A stretch of 64,000 bases of DNA from UBA5066 sp046331465 (GTDB lineage Bacteria; Acidobacteriota; Thermoanaerobaculia; UBA5066): contig JAXLQV010000001.1 in the NCBI GenBank assembly GCA_046331465.1, positions 1,798,001-1,862,000 on the forward strand, in the 5' to 3' direction. Made by a program: the position numbers and the translations under genes. The notes below the pieces were generated by a model. It searched no databases and was not told the DNA's origin. It saw only the letters and a list, made by a program, of their open reading frames with translations. The number at the start of each line of letters is the position of its first letter. Position 1 is the stretch's first letter. Shown here piece by piece: positions 18,058-26,626 of this stretch.

Positions 18058-18504
18058 CTAGCCGCCCGAGGGGGTCTGGGCCTCCAGGGGGTTGACCCAG
18101 TCCATGACGATGCCGATGTTCTTGGCGCCGTTGTTCCGGACGACGTCCATGATCCTCATGGCGTCGTCGTACTTGACGGTGTCCTCGGCGGAGAAGAAGA
18201 CGGGCTTCTGGCCGCGGTTCCGGAGGACCTCCTGGAGCCGGATCGGCAGCTGGGCGCGGTCGACTCGCTCCTTGTTGAGGTAGACCTCGCCGTTCGTCGT
18301 CAGCGACACGATGATCTGGTCGCCCGAAGGGGGCGGCACGACCCCGGCCGGGCTGGGCGGCGGGACGTTGACGTCGTAGCCCATCTGCAGCATCGGCTGC
18401 AGGATCATGAAGATGATGAGGAGGACCAGCATGACGTCCACGAGGGGCGTGACGTTGATCTCCGACTTGGGCCCGCCTGAGCTTCCACCGATATCCATAC
18501 CCAT
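18058..18504 (-). CDS. exbD: ExbD/TolR family transporter subunit (second copy)
   Basis: 148 residues. A short cytoplasmic N-terminus (KSEINVTPLVDVMLVLLIIFM, about 14-34 in two parts) contains the single membrane helix with the conserved proton-path Asp, followed by a periplasmic domain. Together with ExbB it turns proton flow into force on TonB. It lies 11 bp downstream of another exbD. The C-terminal tail after IVMDWV is longer than in the neighbour. Two ExbD paralogues with one ExbB suggest a heteromeric stator, which is an inference. Confidence 0.9.
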   Translation of the reverse strand: MGMDIGGSSGGPKSEINVTPLVDVMLVLLIIFMILQPMLQMGYDVNVPPPSPAGVVPPPSGDQIIVSLTTNGEVYLNKERVDRAQLPIRLQEVLRNRGQKPVFFSAEDTVKYDDAMRIMDVVRNNGAKNIGIVMDWVNPLEAQTPSGG

Positions 18505-18515
18505 GGCGTGCCCTC

Positions 18516-18935
18516 CTACTTCTCGGCCTTGCGTTCGGTGATGAGGCCGATCTTCTCGAAGCCGCCGTCCTTGATCATCCGCATGACCTTCCGCACGTCA
18601 CCGTAGGTGAGCTGCTTGTCGGCCTTGATGAGGACGTCCTTGCTGGCGGCCCGCTCCCCGAACTCCCGCATCTTCGCGGCGAACTCCTGGTCGGGATACC
18701 ACTTCGCGTCGATGAAGATCATCTTGTCGGACTGGACGCTGATGAGGAGCTCCTTGTCCGAGTCGGGCTTCTTGTCGGGGTGGTCGGTCTGCGGCAGGAG
18801 GACCGGCTTGCCCTTCTGCAGCATGGGCGTGATGACCATGAAGATGATGAGGAGAACGAGCATGACGTCGACGAGAGGAGTGACGTTGATCTCACTCTTC
18901 GTCGTGTGCCGGCCTCCGAAGTCTTCCATTCCCAT
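18516..18935 (-). CDS. exbD: ExbD/TolR family transporter subunit (first copy)
   Basis: 139 residues with the same layout as the downstream paralogue: KSEINVTPLVDVMLV around residue 13-27 with the membrane Asp, one helix, then a periplasmic domain (KELLISVQSDKMIFID, VLIKADKQLTYGDVRKVM). The N-termini are nearly identical between the two copies but the periplasmic domains differ, as expected for duplicated genes with distinct partners. Lies about 60 bp after exbB. Confidence 0.9.
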   Translation of the reverse strand: MGMEDFGGRHTTKSEINVTPLVDVMLVLLIIFMVITPMLQKGKPVLLPQTDHPDKKPDSDKELLISVQSDKMIFIDAKWYPDQEFAAKMREFGERAASKDVLIKADKQLTYGDVRKVMRMIKDGGFEKIGLITERKAEK

Positions 18936-18995
18936 GTCGTGATCCTCCGTTCAGTTCCGAGGGGAGCGTGCCGGGAAGGGCCCGGCCTGCTCTCC

Positions 18996-19676
18996 TCAGG
19001 CCGCCCGGGAGCCCATGCGCTTGATGAAGTAGTCGAGGAGCTCCGAGGAGGAGTTCGACATCTCGACGTTGAAACGCTCGATCTTGTTGAGGAAGTAGTT
19101 GTAGAGCCAGACGGCCGGGATGGCGACGAAGAGGCCGAGGGCGGTGCCGATGAGGGCTTCCGCGATGCCCGCGGAGACGGCGCCGAGGCCGCCGGTGCCG
19201 GAGGTCGCCATGCCCTGGAACGAGCGGATGATGCCGATGACCGTCGCGAGGAGGCCGATGAACGGCGCCGTCGTGGCGATCGTGGCGAGGCCGCCGAGGC
19301 CCTTGCGCATGTCGGCGCCGGTCATCATGGCCGCGCGGCCGATCGCGCGCTCGGCCGCCGCGACGACGTCGTGCCCGGCGACGTTGCCGCCGTGGGCTTC
19401 GTAGGCGAACTCGAGGAGGCCGGGGGAGACGACCTTCGCGACGTGGCTCGACTTGTACTTCTTGGCGAGGTCGATCGCTTCCTTCAGCTTCTCCTGCTTG
19501 AGGAGAGGCCCGATCTCGAGGGCGAACTTCACGGACTGCTTCTTCGCGTTCCGGAAGGTCCACCAGCGCTCGAGGGAGACGCCGAGCGAGTAGACCGACA
19601 GGAAGATGAGAAGAGCCATGATGCACTTGACGAGGGGAGACATCTGAACCCAGATGTGGCCGAGATCCATTTCCAT
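18996..19676 (-). CDS. exbB: ExbB/TolQ/MotA family proton channel
   Basis: 226-residue inner-membrane protein with three predicted helices (about 14-34, 128-150 and 172-195). The central region carries GLLATVIGIIRSFQGMA and the third-helix pattern GIAEALIGTALGLFVAIPAVWLYN typical of ExbB/TolQ. It forms the pentamer around the ExbD dimer. Operon order TonB-ExbB-ExbD-ExbD implies energising of outer-membrane uptake, though no TonB-dependent receptor is encoded in this window. Confidence 0.92.
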   Translation of the reverse strand: MEMDLGHIWVQMSPLVKCIMALLIFLSVYSLGVSLERWWTFRNAKKQSVKFALEIGPLLKQEKLKEAIDLAKKYKSSHVAKVVSPGLLEFAYEAHGGNVAGHDVVAAAERAIGRAAMMTGADMRKGLGGLATIATTAPFIGLLATVIGIIRSFQGMATSGTGGLGAVSAGIAEALIGTALGLFVAIPAVWLYNYFLNKIERFNVEMSNSSSELLDYFIKRMGSRAA

Positions 19677-19733
19677 GGTGCGAGATCCTCCTTGTTGAGA
19701 TTCAGCGTCGCTTGGGATCGCGTTCGCGGTTCG

Positions 19734-20468
19734 TTACTGGAGACGGAAGGTCACCGTGACGGTCAGGTAGACCGGCACCGCCCGCCCGTTGAAGGTCGCG
19801 GGCTTGTACTTCCACTGCTGGACGGCGCGCATCGCGGCGGTGTCGAGCAGCGGGTTGATGCCACGGAGAACGCGGACCGACTCCACGTTCCCTTCCTTCG
19901 TGATGATCGCTTCGAGGATGACGATGCCCTGGAGGCGGGCCTTGCGGGCCGCCTCGGGGTAGACGGGCTGCACGCGCGAGATCTCGACCGGCTCCTTGAC
20001 GTCGCCACCGACGCGGAGCGGGGCCTCGACCTCGGCCGAGCCGCCCAGGACGCCGCCCTTGACTCCGCCGAGGACGCCGCCCATGACGCCGCCCTCGACA
20101 CCGCCCTCGACGCCGCCCTCGACGCCACCCTCGGTGCCCGTGTCCGCGGACGCGTGCTCGGGGGCGACCGGGAGGACGTCGGGGATCATGACGGGCGCCG
20201 CGTTCGACGACGGCTTGACGGGCTCCACCTTCGCGGCGGCCTTGGGGGCGGCCTTCGGCGGCGGCGGGGGAGGGGGCGGCGGCGGGGCCGCCTCCGAGTA
20301 GAACGTGACCGGGATCGGGGGCTCCGGGATGTCCTCGATGTACCACATCGACGCGGCGAGGACGGTTCCGCCGACGACGACGTGGAGGAAGATCGACATC
20401 GGAACCGACAGCCAGCGGTTGCCCTGCTGCTGCTGCCTCTTGGACTCGATGAGAGCGGTTTCGAACAT
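19734..20468 (-). CDS. tonB: TonB-family energy transducer
   Basis: 244 residues. Cytoplasmic N-terminus, one membrane helix (about 23-45), a Pro-rich segment with ten consecutive prolines (about 62-71) and Lys/Ala repeats, an unusual Gly-Gly-Val repeat segment (about 110-143), then the C-terminal TonB domain (about 160-244: VEISRVQPVYPEAARKARLQG, GIVILEAIITKEGNV, QWKYKPATFNGRAVPV). The C-terminal motif set is complete. It is the second gene of the operon, 27 bp after the TPR lipoprotein gene. Confidence 0.92.
   Translation of the reverse strand: MFETALIESKRQQQQGNRWLSVPMSIFLHVVVGGTVLAASMWYIEDIPEPPIPVTFYSEAAPPPPPPPPPPKAAPKAAAKVEPVKPSSNAAPVMIPDVLPVAPEHASADTGTEGGVEGGVEGGVEGGVMGGVLGGVKGGVLGGSAEVEAPLRVGGDVKEPVEISRVQPVYPEAARKARLQGIVILEAIITKEGNVESVRVLRGINPLLDTAAMRAVQQWKYKPATFNGRAVPVYLTVTVTFRLQ
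20040..20139 (-). repeat. In-frame 12-bp tandem repeats in tonB
   Basis: Eight imperfect copies of a 12-bp unit encode EGGV/MGGV/LGGV/KGGV in the periplasmic linker of TonB. The unit is a multiple of three, so copy-number changes would alter linker length without breaking the frame. Confidence 0.75.
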
Positions 20469-20495
20469 GTTATCGGTCCTCTCGCCCGTGCCCCG

Positions 20496-21407
20496 TCACA
20501 TCGCCTCGAGCGGGTTCTTCTTGGCCGCTTCCTCGCGCTCCTTCTGCTTCACGCGGTCGCGGGCGGCCAGCGCCTTGGTCTGCCACTCGGCGGCCTTGTT
20601 CAGGAGCTCCTGCTTCTTCGCCGGGTCGTTCTCGAGCTTGGCGTACTCGCGGAACAGGAGGTTCACGTAGAGCATCGCCTCGAAATAGTCCGCGCGCAGG
20701 GAGTTGGCCTTCTCGAGGGCCGCCATGCCGCGGTCGACGAGGGCCTTGCGGGCCTCCCCGTCCATCTGGTCGGCCGGGGTGTTGTAGGACTTGTCCCAGC
20801 AGGTGACGCCGATCGTGTAGAAGACCTCGGCGTTCGTCGGGTCGAGCTTCGACAGGTTGTCCTGCCACTCCATCGACTGCTCGAACTCGCCCTTCTTGGC
20901 GTAGAGCATCGCGATGGTCTGGACGGCCTGCTTGTTCGTCGGCTGCGCCTTGATGAGGTCCTTGAAGTACTGGATGGCGTCGTCGTAGCGCCGGGAGTTC
21001 ATGTAGGTCGTCACGAGGAACTTCGCGGCGCCCTGGTCCTCGGGCTTTGCGGCGAGGTACTCCTTGAAGTACTTGATCGCCGTCTCGAGGGCCGCGAGGT
21101 CCTTCGGGTGCTGCGACCCGGGGTTGTAGGTGGCCATGTTGGCCATCGCGACGAACTTCTTGATCCGGATCTCCGACGGATCGAGCTTCATCGCCTCTTC
21201 GTACTGCTTCAGGGCGTCCTCGTAGAGCTGCTCCTTGAAGTACTGGTTCCCCTTCCGGATCAGCTGCTTCGCCTTGAACTGGTCGACGACCCTCTGACAT
21301 CCCGTCACCGTCGTCCCCAGCAGGACGAGCACCCCGACCGCCATCACGCGGCGAAGTCGGCTCCGGAGGCTCGTCCGGGCGTCTCTCCCCGTCCTGATTC
21401 CGGTCAT
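20496..21407 (-). CDS. TPR-repeat lipoprotein at the head of the TonB operon
   Basis: 303 residues from the ATG at 21407, chosen because GGAGAGAGGG lies three bases upstream; a longer frame to 21521 has no ribosome-binding site. The signal sequence (VGVLVLLGTTVTGC) ends in a lipobox Cys near residue 36. TPR units follow (QLYEDALKQYEEAMKLDP, LETAIKYFKEYLAAKP, YDDAIQYFKDLIKAQP, FEQSMEWQDNLSKLDP). The C-terminus is a charged helix. It probably sits in the periplasm beside TonB/ExbBD; partner unknown. Confidence 0.85.
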   Translation of the reverse strand: MTGIRTGRDARTSLRSRLRRVMAVGVLVLLGTTVTGCQRVVDQFKAKQLIRKGNQYFKEQLYEDALKQYEEAMKLDPSEIRIKKFVAMANMATYNPGSQHPKDLAALETAIKYFKEYLAAKPEDQGAAKFLVTTYMNSRRYDDAIQYFKDLIKAQPTNKQAVQTIAMLYAKKGEFEQSMEWQDNLSKLDPTNAEVFYTIGVTCWDKSYNTPADQMDGEARKALVDRGMAALEKANSLRADYFEAMLYVNLLFREYAKLENDPAKKQELLNKAAEWQTKALAARDRVKQKEREEAAKKNPLEAM

Positions 21408-21928
21408 CGGCCCTCTCTCCTTTCGCGCACCCACGGTGCCCGCGGTCCTGAGACCCGGGAGACCACCGTCCCGTTCCCGGTCAGACATGATTTTCGCTGC
21501 TCCCCGTCGCCCTCGGTCCACGTTGAACGCCCGATCGCCGTTCCGGAAAGGTGTCGAGATGAGGTGCGGGCTGGAACGTCACCGCGTGTCCCCTTCAGGG
21601 GACAGCGGAGCCCGACGGGCGCCTGCGACGTGAGTGAGGGTCGACCGGACGGAGTACGCGTCCGAGCGCGCTCCGCCGTTCTCTGCCTCCGCGTCCGTTC
21701 CCAGCTGCGGCTTATTCAGCCCCGACCTCCGGATCTTCCCTCGACCTCTCGGAACGTCCGCGCGCCCAGCGGGCCCGGGGCGGCCGTCATTCGAGGCGGA
21801 CATTCTCAAGGAGCGGGGAGGGAAGTGCAAGCGGAAAACTCCGCAGAGAGAGGCCCGATCGGGGACCGCGGCGGTCCTCTCGGAGCCTTCGCGAGGGGAC
21901 CGGAATCCGGCATCCGTAGAATGCGTTC
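21408..21928. other. Gene-free divergent control region
   Basis: 521 bp between divergent genes, the longest non-coding stretch here. I see no credible ORF in it. It holds a hairpin at 21587-21604 (TGTCCCC, TTCA loop, GGGGACA) and the leaderless -10 of the VWFA gene at its right end. A promoter for the TonB operon must lie at its left side, but I cannot place it with confidence. Confidence 0.5.
21917..21922 (+). promoter_or_regulatory. -10 element of the VWFA-related gene, leaderless
   Basis: TAGAAT then GCGTTC then the ATG at 21929: the same six-base spacing as at other leaderless starts. Confidence 0.6.
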
Positions 21929-23707
21929 ATGGTGCATTCCAGGCCGTCTTCCTTCGCCGCCGCGGCGCTCCTCGCGGCCCTCCTTCCCGCACTCGCCACG
22001 GCGGCCGCTCCGCCCCTGCCGACGCCGGGCCCGACGCCGCGGCCGGGTCCGCTCGTGAAGAACGTCGACGTCACCGTGACGAACATCGACGTCGTCGTGA
22101 CCGACAGCAAGGGGAACCGGGTCAAGGGGCTCACGAAGGAGGACTTCGAGGTCTACGAGGACGGGCAGCTCCAGCCGCTGACGAACTTCTTCGCGGTGGA
22201 CGGCGGAAAGGTCGTCTTCTTCGGCGACGAGGCCGTCTCCGGCGTGGCGCCGTCGCCGGCGGCCGCGGTCCCGTCGCCGACGCCGGCCGCCGCGGCTCCG
22301 TCGCCGACGCCCGCGCCCGCCGAGCCGGCCGCCGCGCCGCTTCCGACCCCCCGGACCCGCATCGTCATCTTCATCGACAACCTGAGCCTCCAGCCCTTCA
22401 ACCGGAACCGGATCCTCAGGTCGGTCGAGACCTGGGTCCGCGAGAACGTTAAGGACAGCGTCGAGGCGATGGTCGTCACGTGGGACCGCTCCCTGAAGGT
22501 GAAGCGCAAGTTCACGAACGACGGCCGCGAGATCTCCGACGTCCTCAAGCAGCAGGAGGACCTCTCGACGCTCGGCCAGACGCGCATCTCGGAGCGCCGC
22601 GACCTCATGAAGCAGATCGACGAGTCGAAGTCCGAGACCGAGGCCTTCGGCTACGTGCGGCAGTACGTCCTCGCGTACAAGAACGACCTCGACTTCACGA
22701 CCGAGGCGATGAAGAAGACGATCGACCAGCTCGCGGGCGTCGAGGGAAGGAAGATCCTCCTCCACGTCTCCGAGGGGCTCCCGCAGTCGCCCGGTCTCGA
22801 GATGTGGAAGTACGTGCAGGACAAGTACCACACGCAGACCGGGGGCCTCTCCTCGTTCGAGTTCGACAAGACGGCGGCCTACCTGGGGATCATCCGCGCC
22901 GCGAACGCGGCGGGCGTCTCGATGTACATGGTCGACGCCTCCGGCCTCTCGATCGACTCGGGGATCAGCGCCGAGAACCGGACGACCGACGCCAAGATCG
23001 ACTCCTTCGTCGAGCGGACGAACCTGCAGGGAATGATCCAGCTCATGGCGGAGGAGACCGGCGGCAAGGCGATCCTGAACCGGAACGACGTCACCGGGCC
23101 GCTGAACGACATGCGCGCCGACTACACCTCGTACTACTCCGTCGGCTACCGGAGCCTCCGCTCGGGCGGCGAGCGCCCGCGGAAGGTCGACGTGAAGATG
23201 AAGAAGAAGGGACTCGTGGCCCGGGCGCGGCGCAGCTACGTCGAGAAGGGGCTCGAGACCCGGATCACCGAGGGGGTCACGTCGGCCCTCTACTTCGCCC
23301 GCGACGAGAACCCGCTCGCGGTCGGCATCGAGGTGGGACAGCCCGCGCCGGCCGACGAGCAGAACTACTTCGTCCCGATCCGGATCCGCGTCCCGTTCAG
23401 CCGCATCACGCTCCTCCCCGACGGGGCGACGGTCCGCGGGCGGGTGATCCTCTACTTCATCGTCGTCGACGCGGCCGGCAAGCAGTCCGAGCTCGCGAAC
23501 CAGGTCGTGCCGGTGGACGTCGCCGCGAGCGACCTCCCGAAGCTCACGCGCCAGGACTTCGTCTACGACGTGAAGCTCCTCATGATCCCGGGAGGCCAGC
23601 GTCTCTCGATCGCCGTCCGGGACGAGCCGACGAACACGGTGAGCTACGTGCAGCAGTCGATCTTCGTCTCGGCGCTTCCGCCGGAGACGCGGCCGGCGGG
23701 GAAGTGA
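21929..23707 (+). CDS. Exported VWFA-related domain protein (acidobacterial type)
   Basis: 592 residues with a signal peptide cleaved after about residue 26 (ALATAAA). The N-terminal piece VTVTNIDVVVTDSKGNRVKG, DFEVYEDGQ is the hallmark of the VWFA-related family abundant in Acidobacteriota. A Pro/Ala/Ser-Pro-Thr linker (about 108-135) leads into the VWFA fold beginning RIVIFIDN (about 146), with KILLHVSEG and YMVDASGLS inside it, then VGYRS and a beta-rich C-terminal domain. The MIDAS is partly degenerate (DN-LS instead of DxSxS). Role unknown; probably periplasmic. Confidence 0.85.
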   Translation: MVHSRPSSFAAAALLAALLPALATAAAPPLPTPGPTPRPGPLVKNVDVTVTNIDVVVTDSKGNRVKGLTKEDFEVYEDGQLQPLTNFFAVDGGKVVFFGDEAVSGVAPSPAAAVPSPTPAAAAPSPTPAPAEPAAAPLPTPRTRIVIFIDNLSLQPFNRNRILRSVETWVRENVKDSVEAMVVTWDRSLKVKRKFTNDGREISDVLKQQEDLSTLGQTRISERRDLMKQIDESKSETEAFGYVRQYVLAYKNDLDFTTEAMKKTIDQLAGVEGRKILLHVSEGLPQSPGLEMWKYVQDKYHTQTGGLSSFEFDKTAAYLGIIRAANAAGVSMYMVDASGLSIDSGISAENRTTDAKIDSFVERTNLQGMIQLMAEETGGKAILNRNDVTGPLNDMRADYTSYYSVGYRSLRSGGERPRKVDVKMKKKGLVARARRSYVEKGLETRITEGVTSALYFARDENPLAVGIEVGQPAPADEQNYFVPIRIRVPFSRITLLPDGATVRGRVILYFIVVDAAGKQSELANQVVPVDVAASDLPKLTRQDFVYDVKLLMIPGGQRLSIAVRDEPTNTVSYVQQSIFVSALPPETRPAGK

Positions 23708-23720
23708 CGCCGGGGGGCGC

Positions 23721-25226
23721 GTGAAGGTCCTCGGGGCCGCCGCGGCGCGCGAGGCCGACGAGCGGACCATCGCTGCCGGGACGCCGGGGATCGTCCTGAT
23801 GGAGAGGGCCTCGGAAGCGGTTGCTCGGGAGTGCGCCCGGGCCATCGCCGCGGCCCCGCTCCGAGGAGAGCGCGTCGTCGTCCTCTGCGGGGCGGGGAAC
23901 AACGGCGGCGACGGCTTCGGGGCCGCCCGGCTCCTCCGCCGGACGCGGGCCGCGCGCGACGTCGCGGTCCTCCTCCTGGGAGCCCGCGAAAGGGTGGCCG
24001 GCGACGCCTGCGAGATGCTCCGCCGGCTGGAGGAGGAGGGGGGGACCGTCGCCGAGGTGGAGGAGGCCGGCGGCCTCGAGCCGCTCCGCGAGGCGACGCT
24101 CGTCGTGGACGCGCTCCTCGGCACGGGGCTCGCGCGGCCGATCCGCGAGGGGACGCTGCACTCCGCTGCCGTGCGGCTCGCCTCCTGCCCCCGTTCGTTC
24201 GTCGTCGCGGTCGACGTCCCGTCCGGCCTCGACGCCGGGTCGGGGCGCGCCGACGCCCCGCACGTCCGGGCGGACCTCACCGTCACCTTCGGCTTCCCGA
24301 AGCTCGCGCACCTCCTCGCGCCCGCCGCGGGGGCGTGCGGGAGGGTCTTCGTCGCCGACATCGGCCTCCTCCCGGGCGCCGGCGCCGCGGGGGACCCCGA
24401 GGCCGTCACGGCGCGCGACGTCGCGCCGCTCTTCCCGGCCCGGGCCGCCGCCGCGCACAAGGGTTCGTTCGGCACGCTCGGGGTCGTCGGCGGGGCGTGG
24501 GGGATGGCCGGGGCGGCGGCCCTCGCGGCCCGAGCGGCCTTCCGGAGCGGTGCCGGGAAGGTCGTCGTCGTCGCGGAGGAACGGAGCCGCGCGGCGATCC
24601 ACGCCCTCGTCGCGGAGGCGACGACGGCGGACGCGCTTCCCCCGGCGGGCCTGACGGCCCTCGCCGTCGGCCCGGGGCTCGGGACGGGAGCGGACGCCCG
24701 GGCGCTCCTCGAGGCCGCACTCGCGACCGGCCTCCCCGCCGTCCTCGACGCCGACGGGCTGAACCTCCTCGCGGGAGAGCCGGAGCGCCTGCGGGGGCGG
24801 ACCGTCCCGACGGTGCTGACGCCGCACCCGGGCGAGGCCTCGCGCCTTCTCGGCGCCCCGACGGCCGACGTCGTCTCGGACGCCGAAGGGGCGGCGAGGC
24901 GGCTCGCCGGCCGGTCGGGGGCGACGGTCGTCCTCAAGGGATTCCGCTCGGTGGTCGCCTCGCCCGGGGGACGCGTCGCGCGCGTTCTCGCGGGAAACCC
25001 CGGGATGGCCACCGGGGGGAGCGGCGACGTCCTGACGGGCGTCGTCGGCGCTCTCCTCGCGCGGGGCCTCCCGGCCTGGGAAGCGGCCTCCGCGGGCGCC
25101 TACCTCCACGGCCTCGCGGGGGACCTCGCCCGCGAGAGAGCGGGAGAGGAATCTCTCGTCGCGTCCGACGTCGCCGGGGAGCTCGGCGCGGCCCTCCTCC
25201 TCGCCCGGGAGTCGGGACCGGCGTGA
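23721..25226 (+). CDS. nnr: Bifunctional NAD(P)HX epimerase/dehydratase
   Basis: 501 residues. The N-terminal YjeF epimerase domain (about 1-215) shows TPGIVLMERAS, LCGAGNNGGDGFGAARLL (about 56-73) and VDVPSGLDA. The C-terminal ribokinase-like dehydratase domain (about 230-500) shows GSFGTLGVVGGAWGM, LTPHPGEASRLLG and GNPGMATGGSGDVLTGV (about 425-441). It repairs hydrated nicotinamide nucleotides. It starts at GTG 14 bp after the VWFA gene and overlaps tsaE by four bases (GTGA), a frequent pairing in bacteria. Confidence 0.95.
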   Translation: MKVLGAAAAREADERTIAAGTPGIVLMERASEAVARECARAIAAAPLRGERVVVLCGAGNNGGDGFGAARLLRRTRAARDVAVLLLGARERVAGDACEMLRRLEEEGGTVAEVEEAGGLEPLREATLVVDALLGTGLARPIREGTLHSAAVRLASCPRSFVVAVDVPSGLDAGSGRADAPHVRADLTVTFGFPKLAHLLAPAAGACGRVFVADIGLLPGAGAAGDPEAVTARDVAPLFPARAAAAHKGSFGTLGVVGGAWGMAGAAALAARAAFRSGAGKVVVVAEERSRAAIHALVAEATTADALPPAGLTALAVGPGLGTGADARALLEAALATGLPAVLDADGLNLLAGEPERLRGRTVPTVLTPHPGEASRLLGAPTADVVSDAEGAARRLAGRSGATVVLKGFRSVVASPGGRVARVLAGNPGMATGGSGDVLTGVVGALLARGLPAWEAASAGAYLHGLAGDLARERAGEESLVASDVAGELGAALLLARESGPA

Positions 25227-25672
25227 GCCACGGCGACCCGGAGCTCCTCTCGCGGTCGGTCGAGGAGACGCGTGAGGCGGGGCGCCGTCTCGCGCGGAGC
25301 CTCGCGCCCGGATCGCTCGTCCTCCTCTCGGGGCCGCTCGGCGCCGGGAAGACCGAGCTCGTCCGGGGGATCGCCGAGGGCCTGGGCGCCGCCCCGGAGG
25401 AGGTCGCCTCCCCGACGTTCGCGCTCGTCCACGAGTACGGCCCTCCCGGAGAGACGTCCGTCCTGGTGCACGCCGACCTCTATCGGCTCCTCGGAAGCCC
25501 CCGGAGCGTGGCCGCCGTCGAGGACCTCGGTCTCGACGAGGCGCGCGAGAGGGGAGCCGTCGTCGTCGTCGAGTGGCCGGAAGGCCTCGCCCGGACGGAG
25601 GAGGGGGTGGTGGTCGCGATCTCGGTCGAGAACGACGAGGCCCGGCGGATCGTCGTCCGCCGGGCCTCCTGA
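25223..25672 (+). CDS. tsaE: tRNA threonylcarbamoyladenosine biosynthesis ATPase TsaE
   Basis: 149 residues starting at the GTG that overlaps the nnr stop. P-loop GPLGAGKTELVRG (about 35-47), then SPTFALVHEY (about 66), HADLYRLL and VVVEWPEGL, the standard TsaE order. It works with TsaB and TsaD on t6A37 formation, required for ANN decoding; those partners are not in this window. Confidence 0.95.
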   Translation: MSHGDPELLSRSVEETREAGRRLARSLAPGSLVLLSGPLGAGKTELVRGIAEGLGAAPEEVASPTFALVHEYGPPGETSVLVHADLYRLLGSPRSVAAVEDLGLDEARERGAVVVVEWPEGLARTEEGVVVAISVENDEARRIVVRRAS

Positions 25673-25691
25673 GACCGCCGAGCACCCCGGG

Positions 25692-26354
25692 TCAGAACGC
25701 GATGACGACCCCCGCGGTCGCTTCACCGCTGAAGTACCACTGGCTGTCGCCGTAGTAGTAGTAATCGTCGCAGTAGTGGTCGCAGTGGTACTCGCCGTCG
25801 CTGTTGATGTAGGTCGTCCGCCCCTTCCCCTCGAAGCGGAAGCCGAAGTTCGGACTGACGAAGGCCTTGACGCCGAAGCCCATGTTCGTCGTGAAGCGGG
25901 AGTCCGTCGAGGCGCTGAAGCCCGGGATGTCCGGATGGAAGCTGTTCACGCCGCCGCCGAGGACGAAGTAGGGGCGGACCGCGCCGCGGCCCCAGGGGAA
26001 GAGGAAGTTGACCTCGTAGAGGCGCATCTCCATCTTCCCGATGCTCTCCGTGTGGGAGCCGATCGCTCCGCCGCCGTTCAGCTCGAGCTTCGGGTCGGAC
26101 CGTAGGTAGCTCGCCTCGATCTGGAAGTGCTCGGCGACGTTGAAGCCGAGGCGGAGGCCCCAGGCGACGTCCGTGCCGGCGCTCGCCTCTCCGTCGTAGA
26201 AGGCGAGGGTTCCCGGGTCGAAGGTCCCGCCGAAGTAGCCTCCGACGACGGGCGTGATCTCGACGCTGCCGCGGCGATCCTGGGCCGCGGCCGGGCCGGC
26301 CGTCGCCAGCGCCACGGCGAGGGCGAGAAGGGCGATACGCGGGGACCGTCTCAT
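25692..26354 (-). CDS. Outer-membrane beta-barrel protein
   Basis: 220 residues with a cleaved signal peptide (LALAVALATAGPAAA). The body alternates hydrophobic and polar residues through about eight strands (VEITPVVGGYFGG, WGLRLGFNVAEHFQIEASYL, YEVNFLFPW, PYFVLGGGVNSF, TTNMGFGVKAF, FGFRFEGKGR, WYFSGEATAGVVIAF) and ends in Phe, as OmpA/OmpW-like barrels do. The last loop holds YHCDHYCDDYYYYGD, an odd Cys/His/Asp/Tyr cluster. I start at the ATG at 26354 (GGAGGAACGAAAG upstream) rather than 81 bp earlier. Confidence 0.85.
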   Translation of the reverse strand: MRRSPRIALLALAVALATAGPAAAQDRRGSVEITPVVGGYFGGTFDPGTLAFYDGEASAGTDVAWGLRLGFNVAEHFQIEASYLRSDPKLELNGGGAIGSHTESIGKMEMRLYEVNFLFPWGRGAVRPYFVLGGGVNSFHPDIPGFSASTDSRFTTNMGFGVKAFVSPNFGFRFEGKGRTTYINSDGEYHCDHYCDDYYYYGDSQWYFSGEATAGVVIAF

Positions 26355-26626
26355 CTTTCGTTCCTCCAGGCGTCCCGCGTCCTCGTTTTCGGTCGCAAGG
26401 CCGTGTGCGGGACAGTCCATTCTCCACCCAAGCAACGCGCGTACCGCGGATCAGCCCCTCCGGCAACGGTGTCCGCCGTCACGCACCGTTGCGATTCGGC
26501 GCGGCGCACGCCCCCCGGCCCGCGATCCGGTAAGCTCGCAAGGTTGGATCCCGACACCTCCACGGAGCGGCAGGGCCCCGGCACGCTGCGGTGCCTCGTG
26601 GTCGGCTTCGGCCCGGAGGGCTGCCC

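Noticed and set aside
20040..20139. Short tandem repeats as a CRISPR array
   Set aside because: 12-bp units without spacers, in frame inside tonB; no cas genes.
21408..21928. Short ORFs in the 521-bp intergenic region (both strands)
   Set aside because: Compositions are Arg/Pro/Ser-rich like the shadow frames elsewhere, with no ribosome-binding site or recognisable domain.
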